Origin: Streptomyces sp. CB09001
GTDB taxonomy: Bacteria; Actinomycetota; Actinomycetes; Streptomycetales; Streptomycetaceae
Assembly: GCF_003369795.1 (NCBI RefSeq)
Contig: NZ_CP026730.1
Location: 2,108,001-2,172,000, forward strand
DNA: 64,000 nt
Direction of reading: 5' to 3'
The position numbers and the translations under genes were made by a program. Below, piece by piece: positions 36,205-45,211 of this stretch. Under the pieces are notes generated by a model. It saw only the letters and a program-made list of their open reading frames with translations, was not told the origin of the DNA and did not search any database. Every line of letters starts with the position of its first letter. Within the stretch, counting starts at the first letter, position 1.

Positions 36205-37488
36205 TCAGCCCCCGATGACCACCCGCCGCACACCTTCCCAGCGGGCCGGGTCCGTGGTGCGGCGGCCGTCGACGAGGACGCGTACGTCGGGCAGGTCGGT
36301 TGCGGACAGCTCGCGGTACTCGGCGTGGTCGGCCTGGAGGATCGCGGCGGTCACGGTCTGGCCCTCGTGCGGGGGCAGGCCGTGCGCCGTCAGCTCCTCG
36401 GCGGTGTACATCGGGTCCGAGACGTAGGGCACCGCACCGCGCTCGCGCAGTGCCTCCACCGTCCCGTAGACGCCGGAGAACGCGGTCTCCTTCACACCGC
36501 CGCGGTAAGCGGCGCCCAGCACCAGGACGTTGACGCCGGTCAGGTCGTCGTGGGCGGCCGCGAGGAGGTCCACGGCGTACGCCGGCATCGCGGCGTTGGC
36601 CTCGCGCGCGGCGCGGACCACGGTGGCCTGCGGGTCGTTCCACAGGTACATCCGCGGGTAGATCGGGATGCAGTGGCCGCCGACGGCGATGCCGGGCTGG
36701 TGGATGTGGCTGTACGGCTGGCTGTTGCAGGCCTCGATGACCTTCTTGACGTCGATGCCCGCGGTGTCCGCGAAGCGCGCGAACTGGTTGGCCAGGCCGA
36801 TGTTGACGTCCCGGTAGGTGGTCTCCGCGAGCTTGGCCATCTCGGACGCCTCCGAAGTGCCGAGGTCCCACACGCCGTTGGGCCGCGGCAGGTCGTCACG
36901 CTCGTCGAAGTCCAGGACCTTCTCGTAGAAGTCCACGCCGCGCCGCGTGGACGCCTCGTCGATGCCACCGACCAGCTTCGGGTAGCGCCGCAGGTCGGCG
37001 AAGACCCGGCCGGTGAGGACCCGCTCCGGGGAGAACACCAGGTGGAAGTCCTCACCCGCGGTCAGGCCCGAGCCCTCGGCCAGCATCGGTGCCCAGCGGT
37101 CCCGGGTCGTGCCGACGGGCAGCGTGGTCTCGTACGACACCAGCGTGCCCGGCTTCAGGCCCTGTGCGATGGCCTTGGTCGCCGCGTCCATCCAGCCGAA
37201 GTCGGGGATGCCCTCGGCGTCCACGAACAGCGGCACGACCACGACGACGGCCTCGGACCGGGACACCGCGTCGGCCGTGTCGGTGGTCGCGGAGAGCAGG
37301 CCCTGGTCGACGGCGTTCTTGAGCCGGACGTCGAGATCGTGCTCACCGGGGAACGGCTCGGTGCCGGCGTTGACCAGGTCGACGACCTTCTCGTTGACGT
37401 CGGCGCCGATCACCCGGTGCCCCTGGGAGGCGAACTGCACGGCGAGCGGCAGGCCGATCTTCCCGAGGGCGACTACGCAGATGTTCAT
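36205..37488 (-). CDS. UDP-N-acetylhexosamine 6-dehydrogenase (WbpA/WecC-like)
   Basis: 427 aa from ATG at 37488, where MNICVVALGKIGLPLAVQFA starts the NAD-binding fold. YETTLPVGTTRDRW, FSPERVLTGR, LAETTYRDVNIGLANQFA and the catalytic-cysteine motif VGGHCIPIYP are all intact; KETAFSGV is in the C-terminal substrate domain. Such enzymes oxidise C6 of UDP-GlcNAc or UDP-ManNAc twice to the uronic acid with NAD. With the neighbouring oxidoreductase, aminotransferase and acetyltransferase it fits the WbpA step (UDP-GlcNAc to UDP-GlcNAcA). Confidence 0.9.
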   Translation of the reverse strand: MNICVVALGKIGLPLAVQFASQGHRVIGADVNEKVVDLVNAGTEPFPGEHDLDVRLKNAVDQGLLSATTDTADAVSRSEAVVVVVPLFVDAEGIPDFGWMDAATKAIAQGLKPGTLVSYETTLPVGTTRDRWAPMLAEGSGLTAGEDFHLVFSPERVLTGRVFADLRRYPKLVGGIDEASTRRGVDFYEKVLDFDERDDLPRPNGVWDLGTSEASEMAKLAETTYRDVNIGLANQFARFADTAGIDVKKVIEACNSQPYSHIHQPGIAVGGHCIPIYPRMYLWNDPQATVVRAAREANAAMPAYAVDLLAAAHDDLTGVNVLVLGAAYRGGVKETAFSGVYGTVEALRERGAVPYVSDPMYTAEELTAHGLPPHEGQTVTAAILQADHAEYRELSATDLPDVRVLVDGRRTTDPARWEGVRRVVIGG

Positions 37489-37564
37489 GGACGGGGGTGC
37501 CTCTTTCTCGGGGCGGTCTGCGGGACCGGGACGCGGGACCCGGACAGGTAACGATGTCGGCCGG

Positions 37565-38590
37565 TCAGGCGCCGGACGGCACTGCGTCGGCGGCCGTGTC
37601 CAGCCGCACGGTGGCACCGCTCGCCGCGGACTCGAGCACGGCCGCGGCCACCTCGACGGTCCGCAGGCCCTCACGCAGCGTGGAGATCTCGTGCGAGACG
37701 CCGAGCACCGCGTCCCGGAAGAACTCGTGCTCGACCAGGAGCGGCTCCCGCTTGGGGATCGCGTAACGGATCATGTCGCCCTCGGCGACGCCGCGAAATG
37801 CCTGCAGAGCCTCCCACTCGGTGGCGACGGCCGCGTTGGAGTGGAAGGTCAGGTCCGCAGTGAGCGTGTCGGCGATGAAGCAGCCCCGCTCGCCGGTGAC
37901 CGAGGTGAACCGCTCCTTGAGCGGGCTCAGCCAGTTGACCAGGTGGTTGACCATGGTGCCGTCGGAGAGCTGCCCGACGGCGGCGACCATGTCCTCGTGC
38001 GGACGGCCGCTCTTGGACACGGTGTGCGCGGAGATCGACACGTACGGTGTGCCGGTGACCCACGCGGTCAGGTCGATGTCGTGCGTGGCCAGGTCCTTGA
38101 CGACACCGACGTCGGCTATGCGGTGCGGGAAGGGGCCCTGACGCCGGGTCACGACCTGGAAGACCTCGCCCAGTTCGCCGGCCTCCAGGCGCGCCCGCAG
38201 GTTCTGCAGCGCCGGGTTGTACCGCTCGATGTGCCCGACACCGGCCACCAGACCCCGGCTCTCGAACGCCTCGACCAGGCGCCGCGCGCCGTCGACGGTG
38301 TCCGCCACCGGCTTCTCGACCAGCGCGTGCACCCCCGCCTCGGCCAGCCGCAGGCCGACCTCCTCGTGAAGCGCGGTCGGGCAGGCCACCACGGTGTAGT
38401 CGACGCCCTGCGCGATGAGCTGCTCGACGGACTCCAGCACCGGTGTGCCGCGCGCGACGCCGAACTTGTCGCCCATCGGGTCGACCACGGCGACCAGTTC
38501 CACGCCGTCCAGTTCGGACAGGACTCTGCAGTGGTGACGGCCCATCGACCCGAGGCCGACCAGGCCGGCCCGCAGTTTCGCCTTGCTCAC
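37565..38590 (-). CDS. Gfo/Idh/MocA-family oxidoreductase (WbpB-like)
   Basis: 341 aa; the GTG at 38590 overlaps the aminotransferase stop (GTGA). LRAGLVGLGSMGRHHCRVL is the dinucleotide-binding loop, HALVEKPVADT the EKP motif and VGHIERYNPALQNL plus DLATHDIDLTAWV supply the conserved catalytic-pocket residues (Lys, His). In the Wbp pathway WbpB oxidises the 3-hydroxyl of UDP-GlcNAcA to a 3-keto intermediate for WbpE. Context rather than sequence alone supports this substrate. Confidence 0.86.
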   Translation of the reverse strand: MSKAKLRAGLVGLGSMGRHHCRVLSELDGVELVAVVDPMGDKFGVARGTPVLESVEQLIAQGVDYTVVACPTALHEEVGLRLAEAGVHALVEKPVADTVDGARRLVEAFESRGLVAGVGHIERYNPALQNLRARLEAGELGEVFQVVTRRQGPFPHRIADVGVVKDLATHDIDLTAWVTGTPYVSISAHTVSKSGRPHEDMVAAVGQLSDGTMVNHLVNWLSPLKERFTSVTGERGCFIADTLTADLTFHSNAAVATEWEALQAFRGVAEGDMIRYAIPKREPLLVEHEFFRDAVLGVSHEISTLREGLRTVEVAAAVLESAASGATVRLDTAADAVPSGA

Positions 38591-39702
38591 AGCGCTTCTC
38601 CCAGGGTGTTCACCGCGTCCACGATGCGGGCCAGGTCCGCGTCGGTCAGCGACGGGTGGACCGGCAGCGAGACCACCTGGGCGGCGGCCCGCTCGGTCTC
38701 CGGCAGGTCCCAGGTACGGCCGGCCTTCCGGTCCGGCTCCCAGTACGGCTTGAGTCGGTGGATGGGGGTGGGGTAGTAGACGGCGTTGCCCACGCCGGCG
38801 GCCGTGAGCCGCTCCTGCACCGCGTCCCGGTCCATCCCCTCCGGGACGCGCACGGTGTACTGGTGATAGACGTGACGCGCGCCCTCGGCGACCGGGGGGG
38901 TGACCAGGGCGGTGAGACGCTCGTCGAAGTGGGCGGCGTTGGCGCGGCGGCGGTCCGTCCACCCCGCCAGCCGGCCGAGCTGGACCCGGCCGATGGCGGC
39001 GGCCACGTCCGTCATCCGCATGTTGGCGCCGACGATCTCGTTCGCGTAGCGCTGTTCCATGCCCTGGTTGCGCAGCAGCCGCAGAGTGCGGGCCAGTTGG
39101 GCGTCGGCGGTAGTGATCATGCCGCCTTCGAGGGCGTGCATGTTCTTGGTCGGATAGAAACTGAACGTTCCCGCGGTCCCGAACGCGCCGACCGGAGTGC
39201 CGTTCAGCTCGGCGGCGTGTGCCTGGCAGGCGTCCTCGACGACGGCGAGGCCGTGCTTCTCGGCGATCGGAGTCAGGCCGTCCATGGCCGCCGGGTGCCC
39301 ATACAGGTGGACCGGCATGATGGCAGCGGTCCGCGGCGTCACGGCGGCCGCGACGGCCGCCGGGTCCAGGCAGAAGCTGCCCGGTTCTATGTCCGCGAAG
39401 ACCACGTCCGCTCCGACCAACCGTACGGCGTTGGCGGAGGCGGCGAAGGAGAAGGAGGGCACGATGACCTCGTCCCCCGGGCCGATGCCCAGGGCCATGA
39501 GCGTCAGGTGCAGCGCGGACGTGCCGGAGTTGACGGCGACGCTGTGCCGTCCGTCCACCAGTTGGGAGAACTCTTCCTCGAAGGCCGCCACCTCCGGTCC
39601 CTGCACGACCCTGCCGCTGCGCAGCACACGCACAGCGGCCTCGATCTCCTCTTCGTCGATCACCGGCCGGGCGGCCGGGATGGACTCAGGGGTGTCGGTC
39701 AT
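38587..39702 (-). CDS. DegT/DnrJ/EryC1-family sugar aminotransferase (WbpE-like)
   Basis: 371 aa; ATG at 39702 chosen because GGAGG lies 6 nt before it (an ATG two codons upstream has no spacing). PLP-binding features: FSFYPTKNMHALEGG with the Schiff-base Lys, VVEDACQAHAAEL with the Asp that contacts the pyridine nitrogen, and VNSGTSALHLTLMALGIGPG. RLGRLAGWTDRRRANA and NAVYYPTPIHR are family-conserved. It should transaminate the 3-keto uronic acid made by the next gene, using glutamate. First gene of a five-gene minus-strand unit. Confidence 0.9.
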   Translation of the reverse strand: MTDTPESIPAARPVIDEEEIEAAVRVLRSGRVVQGPEVAAFEEEFSQLVDGRHSVAVNSGTSALHLTLMALGIGPGDEVIVPSFSFAASANAVRLVGADVVFADIEPGSFCLDPAAVAAAVTPRTAAIMPVHLYGHPAAMDGLTPIAEKHGLAVVEDACQAHAAELNGTPVGAFGTAGTFSFYPTKNMHALEGGMITTADAQLARTLRLLRNQGMEQRYANEIVGANMRMTDVAAAIGRVQLGRLAGWTDRRRANAAHFDERLTALVTPPVAEGARHVYHQYTVRVPEGMDRDAVQERLTAAGVGNAVYYPTPIHRLKPYWEPDRKAGRTWDLPETERAAAQVVSLPVHPSLTDADLARIVDAVNTLGEAL

Positions 39703-40035
39703 CGACATCCTCCACTTCAGCGGCCCGTCGGCGCTCGCCCTGTACGGATGGGAGAACGGAAGCCGTCACGGTGTGACGCATCCGTTTTCTTCCCCACGGA
39801 TCGTCCGAACTTGGTGACGGCGAACAGCTCCCCCAAGAGGTCCCCCGGATGTCCTGCGCGACAGGAGCCGCCACGAGCCCCACATGCCTCGGGGTGCTCA
39901 TCGGCCACCGTCGTCGACCTACCCGTCATCAGCAGCCGATCCACCGAAGAGATTAGCAGGAGGTGCACGTGTGTTCCCCTCCGTGTCACCTCCGGTCAAC
40001 TTTCACGGCCGCCGGTCGCACGGCACCGACAAAAC
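39703..40035. other. intergenic region, 333 bp
   Basis: No credible gene; short frames here lack coding bias and SD sites. It separates the sugar operon from the 3' end of rne and must carry the promoter of the aminotransferase-led operon. GC content is lower than in the genes, and no clear -35/-10 pair or repeat was seen. Confidence 0.45.
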
Positions 40036-40069
40036 GGCGCGGGTTCCGATGGGTACCGGAACCCGCGCC
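40036..40069 (-). terminator. rne terminator hairpin
   Basis: GGCGCGGGTTCCG and CCGGAACCCGCGCC form a 13-14 bp stem around ATGGGTA; on the minus strand it is followed by GTTTTGTC, giving a short U-run. It lies 25 nt past the rne stop. Confidence 0.8.
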
Positions 40070-40094
40070 GTGTCTGTGCTTCCGTGTGCCGCCG

Positions 40095-43000
40095 TCAGCT
40101 CTCGGTGGCGGCCGTGACCGACGACGGCGCCTGCTGGGCGGCCGCCGCGGTCTTCTTCGACGCCGTCTTCTTGGCCGTGGCCTTCTTGGCGGTCGTCGTC
40201 TTGGCCGCCTTCTTGGCGGTGGCCTTCTTCGCGGTCGTCGTCTTCTTGGCCGCGGTCTTCTTGGTGGCGGCCTTCTTCGCCGTCGCCTTCTTGGCCGTCT
40301 TGCGGGCCGCCGCCTTCTTGGCCGGGGCGGCCTCCTCGGCCTCGGGCTGTACGTCCGGTGCCTCCTCCGCCGGGGCGGACGGGACGACCACGACGGCCGC
40401 CTCCTCGGACGCGGTGGACGTGGTGGGCTTGCGCACCGCGCGGCGCCGCGGACGGGCCGGGGCGGCGCTCTCGGCCGGCTCGGCGGCGGCCGGGGCCGCC
40501 TCCGGCGCCTGCTCGGGCTCCGGCGCGGACCGCTCGGACACCGTGGTGGCCTCCGGGACCGTCAGTACGGCGGCCTCGGCACCCTCGGGCGAACCGGCCG
40601 GCGCGGACACCTTCCGGGTGGCCCGACGGCGCGTACGGCCCTTGGGCGCGGCCTCCTCCGGCGCGGGCGCCGCGGTCTCGGCCACAGCGGCCGGGGCGGG
40701 GGCGCCGGAGACGGCGTCCTCGACGGCGGCGGGCTCGGCCAGCACCTCGGCGGCGGGCTCGCGCCGCACGGGACGCTCGACCTCCTCCCGCACCGTGACG
40801 TCCTGCGCGGTCGGCGCCCCGGCAGGCGCGGCCTCCGCCTGCGCGGACTCGGCCCTCGCCTCGCCCTTCGCCGCCCTGGGCGCACCCGCCGGGGCGGACG
40901 CCCTACGGCTCGCGCGACGCCGGCCGCGACCGCGCGTGGCGGCCGCCTCGGCCTCGGCGGCGCTGCTGTACAGCTCCTCGTCCGCGCTGAAGTCGGGCGC
41001 CGGGAGGGCGACCGGCTCGGCCACCTCGGCGGCCACCTCGGTCTCGGACTCGGTGTCCGCCTCCTGCTCCGGCGTCGGCCCGGTCTCGACCCCGGCGACG
41101 GCCTCGTGCTCGTGCTCGTGCGGCTGGTCGGCCCCGGCCCGCGCCCGCTTGCGGCGCTTGCCACCGCCGCCACCGGCCGACGACGGCTGGTCGAGGTGGA
41201 CGATGACACCGCGGCCGTTGCAGTGGACGCAGGTCTCCGAGAACGACTCCAGCAGGCCCTGGCCGACCCGCTTGCGGGTCATCTGGACCAGGCCCAGCGA
41301 GGTCACCTCGGCGACCTGGTGCTTGGTCCGGTCCCGGCCCAGGCACTCCAGCAGACGCCGCAGCACCAGGTCCCGGTTGGACTCGAGCACCATGTCGATG
41401 AAGTCGATGACGATGATGCCGCCGAGGTCGCGCAGCCTGAGCTGGCGCACGATCTCCTCGGCCGCCTCCAGGTTGTTCCTGGTGACCGTCTCCTCGAGGT
41501 TGCCGCCCTGACCGGTGAACTTGCCGGTGTTGACGTCGACGACGATCATCGCCTCGGTCCGGTCGATCACCAGCGACCCGCCGCTGGGCAGCCAGACCTT
41601 GCGGTCCAGCGCCTTGGCGAGCTGCTCGTCGATCCGGTACGTGGCGAAGACGTCGACCTCGCTGGTCCACCTGGACAGCCGCTCGGCGAGGTCCGGCGCC
41701 ACGTGGGACACGTAGCCGTGGATGGTCTGCCAGGCCTCGTCACCGCTGACGACGACCTTGGAGAAGTCCTCGTTGAAGATGTCGCGCACGACCCGGACGG
41801 TCATGTCCGGCTCGCCGTAGAGCAGCGAGGGCGCGTTCGAGCTGCCGCCGCTCTTCGCCTTCTTCTGGATGTCCTCCCACTGCGCCTGGAGCCGCTCGAC
41901 GTCGCGGCGCAGTTCGTCCTCGCTGGCACCCTCGGCGGCGGTGCGCACGATGACGCCCGCGTCCTCGGGGACGATCTTCTTCAGGATCGACTTCAGCCGG
42001 GACCGCTCGGTGTCGGGCAGCTTGCGGCTGATGCCGGTCATCGAGCCCTCGGGCACGTAGACCAGGTAGCGGCCGGGCAGCGAGACCTGGCTGGTCAGGC
42101 GGGCGCCCTTGTGGCCGATCGGGTCCTTGGTGACCTGCACCAGCACCGGCTGGCCGGACTTGAGGGCGGACTCGATGCGCCGCGGGCCGTTCGCCATGCC
42201 CAGCGCCTCGAAGTTGACCTCACCGGCGTACAGGACGGCGTTGCGGCCCTTGCCGATGTCGATGAAGGCGGCCTCCATCGACGGCAGCACGTTCTGCACC
42301 TTGCCGAGGTAGACGTTGCCGACGTACGAGGTGGCCTGCTCCTTGTTGACGTAGTGCTCGACGAGCACCCCGTCCTCCAGGACGCCGATCTGGGTGCGCT
42401 CGCCGTGCTGACGCACGACCATCACGCGCTCGACGGCCTCGCGGCGGGCCAGGAACTCGGCCTCGGTGATGATCGGCACCCGCCGGCGGCCCTGCTCGCG
42501 GCCCTCCCGGCGACGCTGCTTCTTGGCCTCCAGACGGGTCGAGCCCTTGATGGACTGCACCTCGTCGGACGGCTCGCTCTTCTCCCGCGCCGGCCGCGGC
42601 TCGCGCACCTTGACGACGGTGCGCTCGGGGTCGTCGGTGGCGGAGTCGGCGTCGCCCGAGCCGTCCCCGGCCCGACGGCGACGGCGACGACGGCGCCGGC
42701 TGCTGCTGGAACCGCCGCTCTCGCCGGCCGCCTCCTCGCTCTCCTCGGCGTCCTCGTCCGCCTGCTCGGCGGTGTCCGACGCATCCTGATCGGCCTGGTC
42801 GGCGCCGATGTCCTCGGCCTCGCCGTCGGTCAGGTCGCCGTCGGCGGAGTCACCCCGGCGACGGCGACGGCCGCCCCGGCGGCGACGACGCCGCGAACCG
42901 GACTCCTCGTAGCCGTCGGCGTCGTCGTGCTCGTCGCCCGCCTCGTCGGCCTCGGCCTCGGACTCGCTCCCGGCGTCGGCCTGGGCAGCCTGGTCCTGGT

Positions 43001-44111
43001 CTTGTCCCCGGGCCTCGCCCGCGGGCTCGTTCTCGGTGACGGCGGCCGTGGCCCGCTCCTCGGCGGCCTCCTCTGCGGCGGCACCCCGGCGCTTGCGGCG
43101 TCGGCGGGAGACGGCGGACTGCTCCTCCGGAGCGGCCTCCACGCTCTCCTCGACCGGCTTCACCGGCTCGGCACCGGCCGCCTCGGCGGCGGCCTCGGCC
43201 GCGGCCCGCTCGGGCGTCTGGAACTGCGGCTCGGCGAACACCGGCGCCTGGAACACGGCGACCGCGGGACGCGACGGGCGCTTGGGCGCCTCCGCCTCGT
43301 CGGACGCCGCGGCGGCGGTCTGCGCCGGGGCGGCGAAACCGGTGGCGGCCTTGCGGGTGGACCGGCGGCGCGCACGACGCGGCGCGGCGTCCTCACCCGA
43401 CTCGGCGGCCTCCGCGGCCTCCGCAACCTCTGCGGCCTTGGCGGGCGCGGCAGTGTCCGCGGCCTTCGCCGGCTCGGGGGCCGCGGCGGCCTCCGTCTCG
43501 CTCGCCTCGGCCGGGACGGACACGCGGCGCGTGGCACGGCGACGGGTCCGGCCCTTGGGCGCGGCGCTCTCGGCCTCGGTCTCCGCGTCTTCCGTCTCGG
43601 CCTCGGCCTCGGCGGGCTCAGGGACCACGACGGTGACGGGCTCGGTCACGGTCGGCTCGGCGGCCGTCGGCTCGCTGGCCGAAGTCACGCTGCGCGTGGC
43701 ACGACGGCGGGTACGCCCCTTGGGCGCGGCACTCTCGGTGGTCTCAACGGGCTCCGTGGTCTCCTCGGCCGGCGCCGGCGACTCGGCGGCGGGGGCCGCG
43801 GACACGACGGTCTCGGCCGCCTCCGCCGCCTCGGGGGCCCCGGCGGGCGCGGAGGCACGACGTACCGCACGGCGCCGCGGCCGGGCGGGAGCCGCGGGCT
43901 CCGGCGCCGGTTCGGAGGCCTCGGCCACCTCGGCGGGGGCCGGCTCGGCCGGCGCGACGGTCTCCGCCGGCGCCTCGGAACCGCCGGACGGCGGACCCGC
44001 CGGGCGGGACGCGGCCCTGCGCCGACGACGCGGCGGCAGGGTGTCGCTGGGGGTGTTCGACTCGGAGTCCGTCGTGGTCGAGGACTCAGTGGATTCGGTC
44101 GGTTCGAGCAT
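40095..44111 (-). CDS. rne: ribonuclease E/G family endoribonuclease, 1338 aa
   Basis: The catalytic core is in the middle (about 505-970): an S1 domain (GNVYLGKVQNVLPSMEAAFID), a 5'-sensor/RNase H-like part, the DNase I-like active site (MIVVDVNTGKF and VIDFIDM with the two metal-binding Asp) and the zinc link CVHCNGRG. The flanks are disordered: an N-terminal 500 residues rich in Ala/Glu/Pro with repeated KGRTRRRATR and RRRAVRRASAPAG motifs, and a C-terminal part ending in a lysine-rich KKATAKK-type tail. This central-core layout with basic islands is typical of Streptomyces RNase E/RNase ES. It processes rRNA and mRNA and may scaffold PNPase. Confidence 0.95.
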   Translation of the reverse strand: MLEPTESTESSTTTDSESNTPSDTLPPRRRRRAASRPAGPPSGGSEAPAETVAPAEPAPAEVAEASEPAPEPAAPARPRRRAVRRASAPAGAPEAAEAAETVVSAAPAAESPAPAEETTEPVETTESAAPKGRTRRRATRSVTSASEPTAAEPTVTEPVTVVVPEPAEAEAETEDAETEAESAAPKGRTRRRATRRVSVPAEASETEAAAAPEPAKAADTAAPAKAAEVAEAAEAAESGEDAAPRRARRRSTRKAATGFAAPAQTAAAASDEAEAPKRPSRPAVAVFQAPVFAEPQFQTPERAAAEAAAEAAGAEPVKPVEESVEAAPEEQSAVSRRRRKRRGAAAEEAAEERATAAVTENEPAGEARGQDQDQAAQADAGSESEAEADEAGDEHDDADGYEESGSRRRRRRGGRRRRRGDSADGDLTDGEAEDIGADQADQDASDTAEQADEDAEESEEAAGESGGSSSSRRRRRRRRRAGDGSGDADSATDDPERTVVKVREPRPAREKSEPSDEVQSIKGSTRLEAKKQRRREGREQGRRRVPIITEAEFLARREAVERVMVVRQHGERTQIGVLEDGVLVEHYVNKEQATSYVGNVYLGKVQNVLPSMEAAFIDIGKGRNAVLYAGEVNFEALGMANGPRRIESALKSGQPVLVQVTKDPIGHKGARLTSQVSLPGRYLVYVPEGSMTGISRKLPDTERSRLKSILKKIVPEDAGVIVRTAAEGASEDELRRDVERLQAQWEDIQKKAKSGGSSNAPSLLYGEPDMTVRVVRDIFNEDFSKVVVSGDEAWQTIHGYVSHVAPDLAERLSRWTSEVDVFATYRIDEQLAKALDRKVWLPSGGSLVIDRTEAMIVVDVNTGKFTGQGGNLEETVTRNNLEAAEEIVRQLRLRDLGGIIVIDFIDMVLESNRDLVLRRLLECLGRDRTKHQVAEVTSLGLVQMTRKRVGQGLLESFSETCVHCNGRGVIVHLDQPSSAGGGGGKRRKRARAGADQPHEHEHEAVAGVETGPTPEQEADTESETEVAAEVAEPVALPAPDFSADEELYSSAAEAEAAATRGRGRRRASRRASAPAGAPRAAKGEARAESAQAEAAPAGAPTAQDVTVREEVERPVRREPAAEVLAEPAAVEDAVSGAPAPAAVAETAAPAPEEAAPKGRTRRRATRKVSAPAGSPEGAEAAVLTVPEATTVSERSAPEPEQAPEAAPAAAEPAESAAPARPRRRAVRKPTTSTASEEAAVVVVPSAPAEEAPDVQPEAEEAAPAKKAAARKTAKKATAKKAATKKTAAKKTTTAKKATAKKAAKTTTAKKATAKKTASKKTAAAAQQAPSSVTAATES

Positions 44112-44386
44112 GCGGGGGTTTCTCCCGTCAGGCTCCCGGGCGCCGCGCCTGGTCCGGCATCGACCAGGTCGACCGCCGGTGACGTCCGCGGCTCGCGCGA
44201 TGCGCGGTCGCCGCCGTCCGGGGCGCGGGCGCCGCTCGGAAGCTCATCCGTGTCTTGTCTCGCCGGTTCCGTACCCCTTGTCGTGCACGGCCTGGCGAAA
44301 GTCTTGTGGTCGGTGCGCTGCCCGACCCAGGTGGCTCCCGAGTTCGAGGGCGGCGCTACGACGTCCGTCCCTACGCGGAACCTTCC

Positions 44387-45163
44387 TTACGCCGGCGCCT
44401 TCGCGGCGGCGGAAGCGGCGGCCGGATGCGGCTCGGGCGCTTCTGCCTCGCGGTCGGGCGCGAGCGGGTCGGTCACCGCACCGGTCTCTTCATCGAACAG
44501 CCCCTGCGCCAGCCTGGTCACCGCTGCGGGGACCGGCGGCGCCAGGTCGGCCACGGCGCGAAGACCGGACAGGACGTCGTCGGGTCGTACGGCAGGCGTC
44601 ACGTGCCGAACAACCAGCCGCAGTATCGCACAGGGCCGGTCGGTCGGCCTATCAGCCGGTGAACCGTGCGTGGTGACGCTCTCCAGGTGCGCGACGGCGG
44701 AACGGGTGTCGAAGGTACGGACGCCGTTCTTCGTACGGCGCTGCACCTCCACCGCCGGAGCCGCGTTGAAGGCCGCGACGGCGGCCTCGGCCTCGGCGGA
44801 CCCCACGCCGTCCAGCCGCAGCTCCCACACGGAGGCCGTCAGCCGGTCGGCGAGCCCGGAAGTCCGGGCCTCGACCGCGTCGACGACGTCGAGCCCGGTG
44901 GGCAGCGACTCGTCGAGAAGCAGCCTCAGCCGCTCCGGATCGCGCGCTTCGGTGAGCGCGATCTCCAGGTACTCCGCCTCACTGCCCGTGCCGGTGGGTG
45001 CGGCATTGGCATACGACACCTTCGGGTGCGGAGTGAACCCCGCCGAGTACGCCATCGGCACCCCGGCGCGGCGCAGCGCACGCTCGAAGGCGCGCTGGAA
45101 GTCACGGTGGCTGGTGAACCGGAGGCGGCCGCGCTTGGTGTAACGCAGTCGAATGCGCTGCAC
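44387..45163 (-). CDS. radical-SAM-associated DUF2344 (TIGR03936) protein
   Basis: 258 aa. IRLRYTKRGRLRFTSHRDFQRAFERALRRA at the start (only partly quoted elsewhere), then GVPMAYSAGFTPHPKVSYA and LPTGLDVVDA, identify the TIGR03936 family, almost always encoded next to the TIGR03960 radical-SAM protein. In this genome that partner is at 60630-62579, pushed about 14 kb away by the integrated element. Function unknown; RNA modification has been suggested for the pair. The 275 bp between this gene and rne (44112-44386) shows no gene and likely contains the rne promoter. Confidence 0.9.
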   Translation of the reverse strand: MQRIRLRYTKRGRLRFTSHRDFQRAFERALRRAGVPMAYSAGFTPHPKVSYANAAPTGTGSEAEYLEIALTEARDPERLRLLLDESLPTGLDVVDAVEARTSGLADRLTASVWELRLDGVGSAEAEAAVAAFNAAPAVEVQRRTKNGVRTFDTRSAVAHLESVTTHGSPADRPTDRPCAILRLVVRHVTPAVRPDDVLSGLRAVADLAPPVPAAVTRLAQGLFDEETGAVTDPLAPDREAEAPEPHPAAASAAAKAPA

Positions 45164-45211
45164 CGCGGGAACGGGCGGCGGGCCTACGGGCTGTCGCTTG
45201 CCCAGTGTCGT

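Noticed and set aside
31972..39702. Sugar block as a teichulosonic-acid (Kdn) pathway
   Set aside because: Neither an aldolase/synthase nor a CMP-activating enzyme is present; the four enzymes fit the Wbp uronic-acid route instead.
39717..39989. Minus-strand 90-codon frame between rne and the aminotransferase gene
   Set aside because: No SD, no recognisable domain and GC at third positions lower than in real genes here.
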